17,696 nt of DNA from an uncultured Clostridia bacterium (GCA_934647145.1 CAKUFB010000026.1:1-17696); one strand, 5' to 3'; shown: positions 8,027 through 16,347, counted from the first letter of the stretch. Made by a program: numbers and translations. The notes: a model not told the origin generated them from the sequence alone.

Positions 8027-8055
8027 ATTATACTACAGCGCGCGAGGTTTTACAG
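8027..8055 (-). promoter_or_regulatory. Sigma-A promoter for the GH42-like gene
   Basis: On the - strand there is a perfect -10 TATAAT (8032-8027). A weak -35 candidate CTGTAA (8055-8050) lies 17 bp upstream. The predicted start is near 8020, about 58 bases before the ATG. The poor -35 fits a promoter that needs an activator. Confidence 0.6.
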
Positions 8056-8076
8056 CGGCAAATCCTGAACACATTG

Positions 8077-8148
8077 TTGCAATTCGCGCTAAACCCCGCG
8101 AAATGTGCAAAAACGGAGCTGAATCACGGCGAAAAGCGCCAAAATCAC
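8077..8148. promoter_or_regulatory. Candidate operator elements in the divergent intergenic region
   Basis: Two patterns sit between the divergent promoters. The first is an imperfect inverted repeat TTGCAATTCGCG (8077-8088) / CGCGAAATGTGCAA (8097-8110). The second is a direct repeat AATCAC at 8122-8127 and 8143-8148, exactly 21 bp apart, i.e. two helical turns, ending 32 bp upstream of the + strand -35 box. Two helical turns is the geometry expected for AraC-family half-sites. No binding evidence exists. Confidence 0.3.
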
Positions 8149-8180
8149 AGGAATCGCAACCGTTTTTCCAAAAATGCAAC

Positions 8181-8209
8181 TTTACATATCCTCCGCGCAG
8201 AGTTATGAT
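8181..8209 (+). promoter_or_regulatory. Sigma-A promoter of the right ABC operon
   Basis: TTTACA (8181-8186), a 17-bp spacer, then TATGAT (8204-8209); each box is one base from consensus. The predicted start is near 8216, about 42 bases before the first permease ATG. It should drive 8258 to 16347. Confidence 0.75.
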
Positions 8210-8257
8210 TAAGTTACGGAATAAACCTCAACCCGGACTCAAAAAGGAGTGAACGGC

Positions 8258-9187
8258 ATGACCCGCTCAGGCAACCCCACCTTCAACCGGCGGCTGCGTC
8301 GCGTGACCCGAAACTGGGAGCTGTATCTGATGTTTCTCCCGGTGCTGGTTTTCTTCATCATCTTCCACTACCTGCCCATGTACGGCGTGCAGATCGCGTT
8401 CAAGAAGTTCTCGGCCGTCAAGGGCATCTGGGGAAGCTCGTGGAGAGGACTGTACTACTTTAAGCGCTTCTTCGGCAGCTATCAGTTCACGCAGCTGCTG
8501 GCCAACACGCTGAGCCTGAGCCTGTATTCGCTGGCGGTCGGCTTTCCCGCGCCCATCCTGCTGGCGCTGATGGTGAACGAGCTGCGCAGCGAGCGGCTCA
8601 AGAAGGTCGTGCAGACCGTCACCTACGCGCCCCACTTCATCTCGATGGTGGTCATGTGCTCGATCATCACGCTGTTCCTCTCGCCCTCCTCGGGCATCAT
8701 CAACCGCCTGATTGAGAAGTGCGGCGGCGAGGCGGTCTACTTCCTGGGCAAGCCGGAGTACTTCAAGACCATCTACGTGATCAGCGGCGTGTGGCAGAAC
8801 GTCGGCTGGAACTCGATCATCTACCTGGCGGCGCTGACCGCCATCGACCCGATGCTGCACGAGGCGGCCACGATCGACGGCGCGTCCCGCCTGCAGCGGC
8901 TGGTACACATCAACCTGCCGGGCATTCTGCCCACGGCGGTCGTCCTGCTGATCATGAACTGCGGCAGCCTGATGAGCGTGGGCTTTGAGAAGGTCTACCT
9001 GCTGATGAACGACCTGAACCGTTCCTCCGCGGAGATCATTTCCACCTATGTCTATCAGCGCGGCCTGATCGATCAGGACTACAGCTACGCCTCGGCGGTC
9101 GGACTGTTTAACTCGGTGGTCAACCTGGTGCTGCTGGTGCTGGTCAACACGATCTCGCGCCGCATCAGCGAGACCAGCCTGTGGTAA
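8258..9187 (+). CDS. Carbohydrate ABC transporter permease, LplB family (right locus)
   Basis: First membrane subunit of the right importer. The product is 309 residues from the ATG at 8258. An upstream in-frame GTG at 8249 overlaps the Shine-Dalgarno AAAGGAG (8243-8249), so the ATG, eight bases beyond it, is preferred. There are about six membrane segments, and the EAA loop EAATIDGA starts at residue 202. That is the same residue number and the same motif as in the permease at 78-1007; total length is also 309 in both. The two are clear paralogues of one design, but this copy is much richer in G/C at third codon positions. It is the first gene after the promoter at 8181-8209 and ends 14 bases before the next start. 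Confidence 0.94.
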   Translation: MTRSGNPTFNRRLRRVTRNWELYLMFLPVLVFFIIFHYLPMYGVQIAFKKFSAVKGIWGSSWRGLYYFKRFFGSYQFTQLLANTLSLSLYSLAVGFPAPILLALMVNELRSERLKKVVQTVTYAPHFISMVVMCSIITLFLSPSSGIINRLIEKCGGEAVYFLGKPEYFKTIYVISGVWQNVGWNSIIYLAALTAIDPMLHEAATIDGASRLQRLVHINLPGILPTAVVLLIMNCGSLMSVGFEKVYLLMNDLNRSSAEIISTYVYQRGLIDQDYSYASAVGLFNSVVNLVLLVLVNTISRRISETSLW

Positions 9188-9201
9188 GGAGGGACATTGC
9201 G

Positions 9202-10107
9202 ATGAAAAGCAAGCTGAACAGTTTTTCGAGGCAGTCCCGGGGCGACAAGATCTTTAACGTGATCAACGGCCTGCTGATCGCCGTCGTACTGATCATGATC
9301 ATCTATCCGCTGTGGTTCGTGATTATCGCCTCGGTGAGCGACCCGGCCAAGGTGCTGGGCGGGCAGGTGATCCTGATGCCCAGGAAATTCACGCTGGAGG
9401 GCTACCGGATGGTCTTCCGCGACCCGATGATCATGACCGGCTATCGAAACACGCTGTTTTACACCGTGACCGGCACGGCGATCAACCTGGTGATGACCAT
9501 ACTGGCCGCGTACCCGCTTTCAAGAAAGGACTGGGTGGGCCGGGGGTTCTTCATGGGCGTGCTGATGTTCACCATGTTCTTCAGCGGCGGCATTATCCCC
9601 ACCTACCTGATGATGAACAGCCTGGGCATGATCAACACGGTCTGGGCGATGATCCTGCCCGGCGCGGTGAGCGTGTACAACACGATCATCATGCGCACCT
9701 TCTTTATCAACTCCATCCCGTCCGAGCTTCAGGAGGCCGCGCAGGTGGACGGGTGCAGCAACACGCGCCTGCTGATTCAGATCGTGCTGCCGCTGTCCAA
9801 GCAGATCCTGGCCGTCATGGTGCTGTTCTACGGCGTGGCGCACTGGAACGCCTTCTTCAACGCCCTGATCTACCTGACCGAAAGCAAGCGCTATCCGCTG
9901 CAGCTGGTGCTGCGCTCGATCCTGATCCAGAACACCGCCTCCCAGGACATGCTGGGCGATCTGGACACCATGGGCAGCCGGGTCATGATGGCCGAGACCA
10001 TCAAGTACGCGCTGATCATCGTATCCACCCTGCCGATGATGGTTCTCTACCCCTTCCTGCAGAGGTTCTTTGAAAAGGGCGTTATGGTGGGCGCCGTCAA
10101 GGGCTGA
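9202..10107 (+). CDS. Carbohydrate ABC transporter permease, LplC/YtcP family (right locus)
   Basis: Second membrane subunit of the right importer. The product is 301 residues from the ATG at 9202. An in-frame GTG at 9181 lies inside the previous gene, while AAGGAGGG at 9186-9193 is eight bases before 9202, which decides the start. The EAA loop EAAQVDGCSNTR begins at residue 178. The C-terminus FEKGVMVGAVKG closely matches the left paralogue's ending. The Shine-Dalgarno begins inside the upstream stop codon, so translation is probably coupled. It pairs with the 8258 product and needs an ATPase from elsewhere in the genome. Confidence 0.94.
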   Translation: MKSKLNSFSRQSRGDKIFNVINGLLIAVVLIMIIYPLWFVIIASVSDPAKVLGGQVILMPRKFTLEGYRMVFRDPMIMTGYRNTLFYTVTGTAINLVMTILAAYPLSRKDWVGRGFFMGVLMFTMFFSGGIIPTYLMMNSLGMINTVWAMILPGAVSVYNTIIMRTFFINSIPSELQEAAQVDGCSNTRLLIQIVLPLSKQILAVMVLFYGVAHWNAFFNALIYLTESKRYPLQLVLRSILIQNTASQDMLGDLDTMGSRVMMAETIKYALIIVSTLPMMVLYPFLQRFFEKGVMVGAVKG

Positions 10108-10126
10108 TTTTCCGCTCGACCCTCAA

Positions 10127-10142
10127 GCCGACGGAGGTCGGC
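10127..10142 (+). promoter_or_regulatory. Hairpin between permease and binding-protein genes (right locus)
   Basis: Perfect 6-bp stem GCCGAC / GTCGGC with loop GGAG, 19 bases after the permease stop and ten bases before the Shine-Dalgarno of the binding-protein gene. No T-tract follows. It occupies the same place as the hairpin at 1881-1898 in the left locus but differs in sequence. Confidence 0.5.
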
Positions 10143-10168
10143 AGTAAATATTAAGGAGGTATTCCCTG

Positions 10169-11716
10169 ATGAAGAAACTGTTTTCCCTGCTGCTGGCGCT
10201 CATGCTGCTGTGCTCGACGGGCATGGCCGCGACCTACCCCTGCGTGGACGAGCCGATCACGATGACCGCGTTCGCCACCGCCGGCCCGTACACCAAGGGC
10301 GACTTCAACGACCTGGCCCTCTGGCGCGTGATGGAGGAGCTCACCGGCATTACGATGAAGTTTGAGGCCGCGCCCTCCGGCCAGTCCAGCGAGAAGCTGG
10401 GCCTGCTGTTCGCCTCGAACAACCTGCCCGAGATCATCTTCAAGACCGGCCTGTCCAACGACAACGTGATCAGCTACGCCGAGGAGGGCCAGCTGGTCGC
10501 CATCGACCCCTACCTGGAGGAGTACGCCCCCAACTTCTACGCCATGCTCGAGGAAAAGCCCGAGATCCGCAAGGCCATCACCATGTCCGACGGCCACATC
10601 TACGGCTTCCCCTACCTGGTCACCGCGTCTCCCTCCACCTGCAGCCCCAAGCTCTTCATCAACGCCAAGGCGCTTGAGGCCATCGGCAAGCAGGCTCCCA
10701 CCACGCTGGACGAGCTGACCGACGTGCTGCGCGCCTTCAAGGCCTACGACTACAACGGCAACGGCGCGGCGGACGAGATCGCCTGGGCGGCGGACGGCTA
10801 CGGCCAGATCACCAAGGCGCTCTACGGCACCTTCGGCCTGGGCACCCGCGGCGGCGGCAGCCTGAACTGGGACATCGATCCCGAGAGCGGCGAGCTGCGC
10901 TTCATTCCCACCTCCGACGGTTATCGCGACATGATCGCCTACCTCTCCGGTCTGTATCAGGAAGGCCTGATCGATCAGGAGGTCTTCACCGGCCTGATTC
11001 CCGAGCTGACCGCCAAGGCTGAGCAGAATCGCCTGCTGTTCGTCACCGCGCACAACACCACCTACCTGAGCACCTACGCCGACGACTACGTCGGCATCGA
11101 GCCGCTGACCCTGAACGCGGGCGACGAGAAGCACTGGGCCGGCCAGACCCTGTCCGTGGGCGGCGGCAACACCTTCATTACCAACAAGTGCCAGAACCCC
11201 GCCGCGGCCGTGCAGTACTTCGATTACTTCTACAGCGACGAGGGCATCCGCCTGTTCTTCATGGGCATCGAGGGCGAGACCTGGGAAACCGATGAGAACG
11301 GCAAGGCCGTATTCACCGACTACGTGAAGGCCAACCCCGACGGCATGGGCATGGAGGAAGCGCTGGGCACCTACATCTGCTGGAGCGGCGGCGGCAACCC
11401 CTCCGTGGCCAACGACGAGTACTTCGGCTCTCAGCTGATCAACGCGACCACCGTCGAGGCGGCGCAGAAGCTGCTCGCCTACGGCCCCGAGACCCTCTGG
11501 CCCGGCAGCTTCACCTACACCACCGAGGAGGCCGAGCTGCTGGCCGAGTACAAGCTGGAGATCGACACCTACGTCAAGGACATGACCTCCCGCTTTATCA
11601 GCGGCGCCGAGTCCATGGACAACTGGGACAAGTATGTCGAGCAGATCAATAAGATGGATCTGGCCGGCTATACCGATCTGGTTCAGGCCGCGCTGGACCG
11701 CTACAACGCCCTGTAA
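10169..11716 (+). CDS. Extracellular solute-binding protein (LplA-like) with EF-hand-like loop
   Basis: Ligand-capture subunit of the right importer. The product is 515 residues. Signal peptide: KK at 2-3, Leu-rich core at about 4-16, and a likely signal peptidase I site after G-M-A (about residue 20). A Cys at about residue 16 lies in LMLLC, which is not a good lipobox, and Cys 25 is beyond the core. A calcium-loop-like motif DYNGNGAADE at residues 194-203 follows the D-x-N-x-N-G-x-x-D-E pattern common in LplA-type binding proteins; the left-locus protein lacks it. Start: AAGGAGGT (10153-10160), eight bases from the ATG. It is preceded by a hairpin and followed by a 10-bp hairpin before the AraC gene. 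The ligand is unknown, probably a plant- or host-derived oligosaccharide. Confidence 0.92.
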   Translation: MKKLFSLLLALMLLCSTGMAATYPCVDEPITMTAFATAGPYTKGDFNDLALWRVMEELTGITMKFEAAPSGQSSEKLGLLFASNNLPEIIFKTGLSNDNVISYAEEGQLVAIDPYLEEYAPNFYAMLEEKPEIRKAITMSDGHIYGFPYLVTASPSTCSPKLFINAKALEAIGKQAPTTLDELTDVLRAFKAYDYNGNGAADEIAWAADGYGQITKALYGTFGLGTRGGGSLNWDIDPESGELRFIPTSDGYRDMIAYLSGLYQEGLIDQEVFTGLIPELTAKAEQNRLLFVTAHNTTYLSTYADDYVGIEPLTLNAGDEKHWAGQTLSVGGGNTFITNKCQNPAAAVQYFDYFYSDEGIRLFFMGIEGETWETDENGKAVFTDYVKANPDGMGMEEALGTYICWSGGGNPSVANDEYFGSQLINATTVEAAQKLLAYGPETLWPGSFTYTTEEAELLAEYKLEIDTYVKDMTSRFISGAESMDNWDKYVEQINKMDLAGYTDLVQAALDRYNAL

Positions 11717-11742
11717 CCGACTGACCTGACTGACATGATTGC

Positions 11743-11772
11743 GCACGGATGGACGCACGCGCCCATCCGTGC
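11743..11772 (+). terminator. Hairpin after the binding-protein gene (partial terminator)
   Basis: Perfect 10-bp stem GCACGGATGG / CCATCCGTGC with a 10-nt loop, in the 80-bp gap between the binding-protein and AraC genes. It is followed by CTTCCCGCG, not a T-run, so it is likely a stabiliser or attenuator that lowers regulator expression. The stretch before it repeats CTGAC three times. Confidence 0.5.
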
Positions 11773-11796
11773 CTTCCCGCGTATAAGGAGGCTTCC

Positions 11797-14097
11797 ATGT
11801 CCGGCCACAAAATCGGATGGTTTCTGAAAATCCTCTTCAGCTATCTGCTGCTGACAGGCATACTGATCGCCTGCGTCGGCCTGCCCGTGATCCAGAATAT
11901 CCGCTCCCTGGTCAGGGAGGAGATCCTCGACAGCGCGGATCGCGCGCTCGAGGCGGTGGGCGAGCGGTTCGACGGCTGGCGCAGGAGCATGGACGAGTAC
12001 GCCCGGCAGCTGAAGAAGGAAGCGGACATGAGCCCTTACCGGCTGGCCTCGGACGGGTACGCCTCGCTCAAGGCGCTCGACGAGCTCAACCGCACGGTCA
12101 TTTACAGCGACCTGTGCGACGCCATCGCGCTGGTGTACGGCCGGAAGTACTTTTCGGGCGAGCCCATCGTCTACAGCTCGGCGGGCAACGTCGAGGCGAC
12201 GGCCTTTTTCACCCGCTTTTACCGCTACGAGCAGTGGGACTGCGCCGACATCTACGCGGACATGCGCGCCCTGGCCGAGTCCCGGCTGCGCGGGCCGGAG
12301 TGGCTGACCATCCAGCGCATTCAGCGCAGCCGGTACCTGACCTACCTGGCGCCGATGGGCGCGGGACGCATGAGCGGGCGCGGCATGATGATGTTCCTGA
12401 TCTCCTACGAGCGCTTCGGCGAGATGATGACCGGCGTGAGCCTGCCCCGCGGCGCGACGCTGCTGGTCGAGGACGAAAAGGGCCGCATGCTGTTCCGCAG
12501 CGACGGCGCGGAGCCGGGCGAGGAATCCCTGATCGAACAGATGAGCGGGAAGGAAACCGGCCTGCTGGGGGACACGCCCTGCTTCTTCCTCGAGGGGCCG
12601 AGCCGCAAGGGCTATCGCTTCGCCATCGCCCTTTCGCAGGACGTGGTCAGCGAGGCCATGGAGGATCGCCTCTTCCGCGTGCTGATGATCCTGGGCGCGG
12701 GCGTGCTGGTGGCCATCGGCGCGTCGCTGGGGCTGAGCTTTCTGCTGTTCCGCCCGGTCAAGCGCCTGCGCGCCATTGCCCGGAAGCTGGACGACGGCCC
12801 GTCCAACCTGAGCGACTTCGACCAGATCGAGTGGGCGATGACCGGCCTGTCCCGCAAGAATACCGACCTGCTCTCTCAGCTGCATTCCCGCAACGCCGGT
12901 CTCCGGCAGCACATCCTGCAGTCCATGTGCCTGGGCTGCATGGATCAGAAGGAGACCTTCCTCGCGCTGGTGCGGGAGGCGGGCATTTCCTTCGACGAGC
13001 GCGCCCTGCGCATGGTGGAGATCAGCATCGACCGCTCCGAGCAGCTGGAGGCGCGGATGGACGGCACGATGCGCGCGCTGACCCGCTACAGCCTGCTCAA
13101 GATCCTGCGCGAGAACGTCCGCACGCAGGGCATGAGCAGCATCGGCTGCGAGAGCGGGCGGGAGCACTGCGTCCTCGCCGTGCTCAGCGGCCATGTCGAG
13201 GAGGATGCGCGCGTGTGCGAGGCGCTGCTGCAGGTGCAGCAGGTCGCGGAGGAGAACTTCCGCTTCACGCTGACGATCGGCGTGTCTCAGGTCTTTTCCG
13301 GCCTGGAGGGGATCAGCGAGCACTGCCGAAGCGCCGCCGGGGCGGCCGAGCAGCGCTTCCTGCACGGCTACGGCCAGATCTTCTTTGCCGCGCAGTTCGG
13401 GGCGCAGCAGCCCGCCGCCGAGGAAACCCGCAAGCAGCTCACCCGGCTGGAGATGCAGGTTCTGCGCTGCCTGCGCGGCGAAAGCTATGCCGAGTGCATC
13501 GAGGCGGTCGAGCAGTACGCGCAGCTGATTCGCGAGCAGAACCTTTCCCCGGCCGAGGCCAGGCATTATCAGCTGCTGCTGTGCTCCTCGATCGATCAGC
13601 AGATCCGACTGCAGCACGGCGAGCTGAGGAACAGCCGCCTGAGCGGCGAGACGGACTTCGACACCATGGATCAGCTGCGCGACGCGACGATCGACAGGCT
13701 GGGCGAGCTGGAGGCGCTGAACGGCGGCCCGCAGGAGGGACTGCGCTCCGAGCTGGTCACGCGCTGCCTGGAGTATATCCAGGATCACCTGGCCGACCAG
13801 GGCCTGACCATGGAGACGCTGGCCGGGGCGCTGAACGTGTCCTCGGGCTACCTGTCCAAGTGCTTCAAGGTGCAGGTGGGCGTCACGCCCTATCAGTACA
13901 TCGACGCGCTGCGCATGCAGCGGGCCTGCCAGCTGCTGCGGGGCACCTCGCTGCGCATCAGCGGCATCCTTCAGGCCTGCGGCTACGTCGACAAGACCAA
14001 CTTCATGCGCAAGTTCAAGCGGCAGTATGGCATGACGCCCATCGAATACCGCCAGGCCAACAGCGACTGCCCGGAGCCCATCGAGGAAGAAAACTGA
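11797..14097 (+). CDS. Membrane-anchored AraC-type transcriptional regulator
   Basis: Likely sensor-regulator of the right locus. The product is 766 residues from the ATG at 11797; AAGGAGG at 11785-11791 decides against the in-frame ATG at 11749, which lies in the hairpin. Layout: membrane segment about 8-32; a presumed extracellular sensor about 33-290; second membrane segment about 293-320, followed by FRPVKRLRAIARKL, which looks like a HAMP-like connector; a cytoplasmic middle region to about 650; and a C-terminal double helix-turn-helix (about 668-757) with LAGALNVSSGYLSKCFK and GYVDKTNFMRKFKRQYGMTPIEYRQ, the AraC signature. There is no kinase or receiver domain, so it appears to couple outside ligand to DNA binding in one chain. 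Relatives occur beside LplABC-type transporters. The expected target is the 7963-8257 region. Confidence 0.9.
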   Translation: MSGHKIGWFLKILFSYLLLTGILIACVGLPVIQNIRSLVREEILDSADRALEAVGERFDGWRRSMDEYARQLKKEADMSPYRLASDGYASLKALDELNRTVIYSDLCDAIALVYGRKYFSGEPIVYSSAGNVEATAFFTRFYRYEQWDCADIYADMRALAESRLRGPEWLTIQRIQRSRYLTYLAPMGAGRMSGRGMMMFLISYERFGEMMTGVSLPRGATLLVEDEKGRMLFRSDGAEPGEESLIEQMSGKETGLLGDTPCFFLEGPSRKGYRFAIALSQDVVSEAMEDRLFRVLMILGAGVLVAIGASLGLSFLLFRPVKRLRAIARKLDDGPSNLSDFDQIEWAMTGLSRKNTDLLSQLHSRNAGLRQHILQSMCLGCMDQKETFLALVREAGISFDERALRMVEISIDRSEQLEARMDGTMRALTRYSLLKILRENVRTQGMSSIGCESGREHCVLAVLSGHVEEDARVCEALLQVQQVAEENFRFTLTIGVSQVFSGLEGISEHCRSAAGAAEQRFLHGYGQIFFAAQFGAQQPAAEETRKQLTRLEMQVLRCLRGESYAECIEAVEQYAQLIREQNLSPAEARHYQLLLCSSIDQQIRLQHGELRNSRLSGETDFDTMDQLRDATIDRLGELEALNGGPQEGLRSELVTRCLEYIQDHLADQGLTMETLAGALNVSSGYLSKCFKVQVGVTPYQYIDALRMQRACQLLRGTSLRISGILQACGYVDKTNFMRKFKRQYGMTPIEYRQANSDCPEPIEEEN

Positions 14098-14133
14098 CGC
14101 CTGCTCGCGGCAGGAAAGAAAGGGGAACACACC

Positions 14134-16347
14134 ATGTACGAATCCAGACTTCACGCCACCAACGGACTGATCTCCGTCGCCGTCGACGCGCGCAGCGGCG
14201 AGCTGCTCGAGCTGGTCAGCGAGCGCACGGCGGACAACGTCGTCAAGAGCAACTGTCACCCCAGGGCCTGGTCGCCCTTCCTGCTCGAGCTGCCGGGAGA
14301 AGGCGGCCAGAAGCGCCTCCTGCGCCCGGCGCGCTACGCGGAGATCTTCGAGGACGCCTCGCTCGCCCCCGTCGTCCGCGTGGAGCAGGCCGAAAAGAGC
14401 GCGTCGGTGCATATCGACTACCCGGCGGTCATCGAGGGAAGCGAGCGCCGGGACGCGCAGGTTTCGGTCGAGGTGCTGCTGATGGAAGGCGACTGCCGCG
14501 CGCAGTGGCGCATTTCGGTCAGGAGCGGGCTTCAGGAGGAGCTGCAGAAGGTCATTTTCCCCTGCATAAACGGCGTGTTCCTGGGCGACACCTGGGAGGA
14601 CGACGAGCTGGCCTTCCCCCATCACTCGGGCATACTGGTCAAAAACCCAGTGCGCCGCATCTCCGAAACGCCCCGCACGCTCTTTTGGAAGTGGCAGGAG
14701 TACCGCTACGGCTACAGCCTCAACGGCCCCTGCGGCGTGAAGGACGCGCGCGGCAGCCACGTGCTGGAATGTACCTATTCCGGCCCGGCCTCGATGCTGT
14801 GGATGGATCTGTTCGACCGCGGCGAAAACTGCGGCCTTTACCTGACCTGCCGAAACGAGCAGATGCTGCTCAAGGCGCTGCGCGTGGAGACCTTCGGCGA
14901 GGAATCGCCCGGCCTGACCCTGGCCATCACGCACTATCCCTGCCTGAAAAAGGGCGAAGAGTGGCGCAGCGAGACCTGCCTTGTGGCGCTTCACGAGGGC
15001 GACTGGCACTGGGGCGCGGACGAGTACCGCGCCTGGCGCAATTCCCTGCACGACGAAACCCCGCGCAGGCACCGCCCCGAGTGGTTCGAGAAGAGCCCTG
15101 GCCTGGTCGCGCATTACGATTTCAAGTATCAGGGCGGCGGCATCGTGCACCGCTTTAAGGACATCCCGGCGCTGCTTGAGCAGGCCCGCGAGATGGGCAT
15201 GAACCACCTGCTGATCTCCGGCTGGAACTTCGACGGCTTCGACCACGGCTTCCCGCAGTACCGCCCCGATCCCGACCTGGGCACCGAGGAGGAGCTGCGC
15301 GAGGCGGTGCATAAGGTGCGCGAGATGGGCGGGCATCTGGCCTTCTACATCAACTCCCGCCTGTGCAACACCAAGTATCCCGACCGCGCCGGGCTGATCC
15401 GTTCCTCCGCGCTCATGCACCAGGACGGCTCGCTGCAGATCGAGCGATACGGCGCGGGCGACCTGGAGTTCGCCTGCCTGTGCAACCAGTCGACCGTCTG
15501 GCGCGACGAGTTCGTGGGCGTGGTCGATTACCTGACCCACAACATCGGCGCGGACAGCATGTACCTCGACCAGCTGGCGATGGGCAGCGGACAGCTGTGC
15601 TACCATCCCGAGCACACCGAGCACGCGGGCAACCCCGCCATGTGGAACATCGGCTATCGCAGGATGCTTGCCCAGATGCGCGAGGGCTACGACGAGGGCG
15701 GCATGGGGCTGATTTACGAGGGCGTGAGCGACCTGTACGGCTGGGGCGCGTCCGGCCAGCTCATCACCACGATGTTCTCCCAGTTCAGCGGCGCGTCGCC
15801 CGAGATCTACAAGTACACCTTCCCGGATCAGATCCTCGTGGACATGATGAACCCCCGCAGGAACAGCGGCATGCGGGCGGAGCACGTCGCGCGCCTGTCC
15901 ACCTTCCTGCTGCTGCGCGCCTTCGTGGTGGGCTCGTACCTGTGGGTGTACGACCTGGAGATGGACAACACCTTCCGCCGCGACCCCGAGCAGTACGCGC
16001 GGCTTCAGCGCATTACCACGCTGCGTTCGGCCTGGCTGGCGGCCTACGGGCAGGGCACGTTCCGGGACGACGTGGGTCTGGGCGCGGTTTCCGGCGGCCT
16101 GCTCGCCAAGCGCTTTGACCTCGCCGAGGGCGCGCTGGTCGCCTGCGCGAACGAAAAGCACCTGCCCGGCGCGTTTGTCGAGGTGCTCTGGACGGGCGAG
16201 CGCTGCCCCGACGTGCGCCTGCGCACCGACCGCGCGCCCGACGAGGAGCGCCCGTGCGCCTGCGAAATCACCCCGCGCGAGGGCGGCTACACCGTGCGCG
16301 TGCCGCTCGAGGCGGACGACGAGCTCTGCCTGCTCAGGCTCCGCTGA
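14134..16347 (+). CDS. DUF6259-like glycoside hydrolase
   Basis: Predicted cytosolic enzyme acting on the imported sugar. The product is 737 residues with no signal peptide. The N-terminal 300 residues look like a beta-sandwich. A TIM barrel follows from about 320, opening with LISGWNFDGFDHGFPQYRPD and then FYINSRLCN. GADSMYLDQL places Asp479 at the end of a strand, where GH31/36/101-type enzymes hold their nucleophile, and LIYEGVSDLYGW places Glu529 as a possible acid/base. The C-terminal 90 residues form a small beta domain. It resembles the DUF6259 family from memory of its motifs; that family is not biochemically well defined, so activity is an inference. Start: AAAGGGGA, about nine bases before the ATG. 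It is last in the operon, 36 bases behind the AraC gene. Confidence 0.8.
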   Translation: MYESRLHATNGLISVAVDARSGELLELVSERTADNVVKSNCHPRAWSPFLLELPGEGGQKRLLRPARYAEIFEDASLAPVVRVEQAEKSASVHIDYPAVIEGSERRDAQVSVEVLLMEGDCRAQWRISVRSGLQEELQKVIFPCINGVFLGDTWEDDELAFPHHSGILVKNPVRRISETPRTLFWKWQEYRYGYSLNGPCGVKDARGSHVLECTYSGPASMLWMDLFDRGENCGLYLTCRNEQMLLKALRVETFGEESPGLTLAITHYPCLKKGEEWRSETCLVALHEGDWHWGADEYRAWRNSLHDETPRRHRPEWFEKSPGLVAHYDFKYQGGGIVHRFKDIPALLEQAREMGMNHLLISGWNFDGFDHGFPQYRPDPDLGTEEELREAVHKVREMGGHLAFYINSRLCNTKYPDRAGLIRSSALMHQDGSLQIERYGAGDLEFACLCNQSTVWRDEFVGVVDYLTHNIGADSMYLDQLAMGSGQLCYHPEHTEHAGNPAMWNIGYRRMLAQMREGYDEGGMGLIYEGVSDLYGWGASGQLITTMFSQFSGASPEIYKYTFPDQILVDMMNPRRNSGMRAEHVARLSTFLLLRAFVVGSYLWVYDLEMDNTFRRDPEQYARLQRITTLRSAWLAAYGQGTFRDDVGLGAVSGGLLAKRFDLAEGALVACANEKHLPGAFVEVLWTGERCPDVRLRTDRAPDEERPCACEITPREGGYTVRVPLEADDELCLLRLR

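Noticed and set aside
6010..8208. 732-codon open frame on the + strand
   Set aside because: Antisense shadow of the GH42-like gene and its control region; composition artefact.
10169..10250. Lipoprotein signal in the right binding protein
   Set aside because: The Cys in LMLLC has Leu at -1 instead of Gly/Ala and Leu at -2, unlike a lipobox; the left protein has no Cys there at all.
10151..11758. 535-codon open frame on the - strand
   Set aside because: Antisense shadow of the binding-protein gene, which has a signal peptide, Shine-Dalgarno and recognisable family motifs.
11817..15158. 1113-codon open frame on the + strand
   Set aside because: Out-of-frame shadow of the AraC gene and the 5' part of the DUF6259 gene; Arg/Ala/Gly-rich, no domain, no Shine-Dalgarno.
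11701..16161. 1486-codon open frame on the - strand
   Set aside because: It is antisense to the AraC and DUF6259 genes. GC-rich coding sequence with few stops creates it; the translation is repetitive in Ala/Gly/His/Gln/Leu with no domain.
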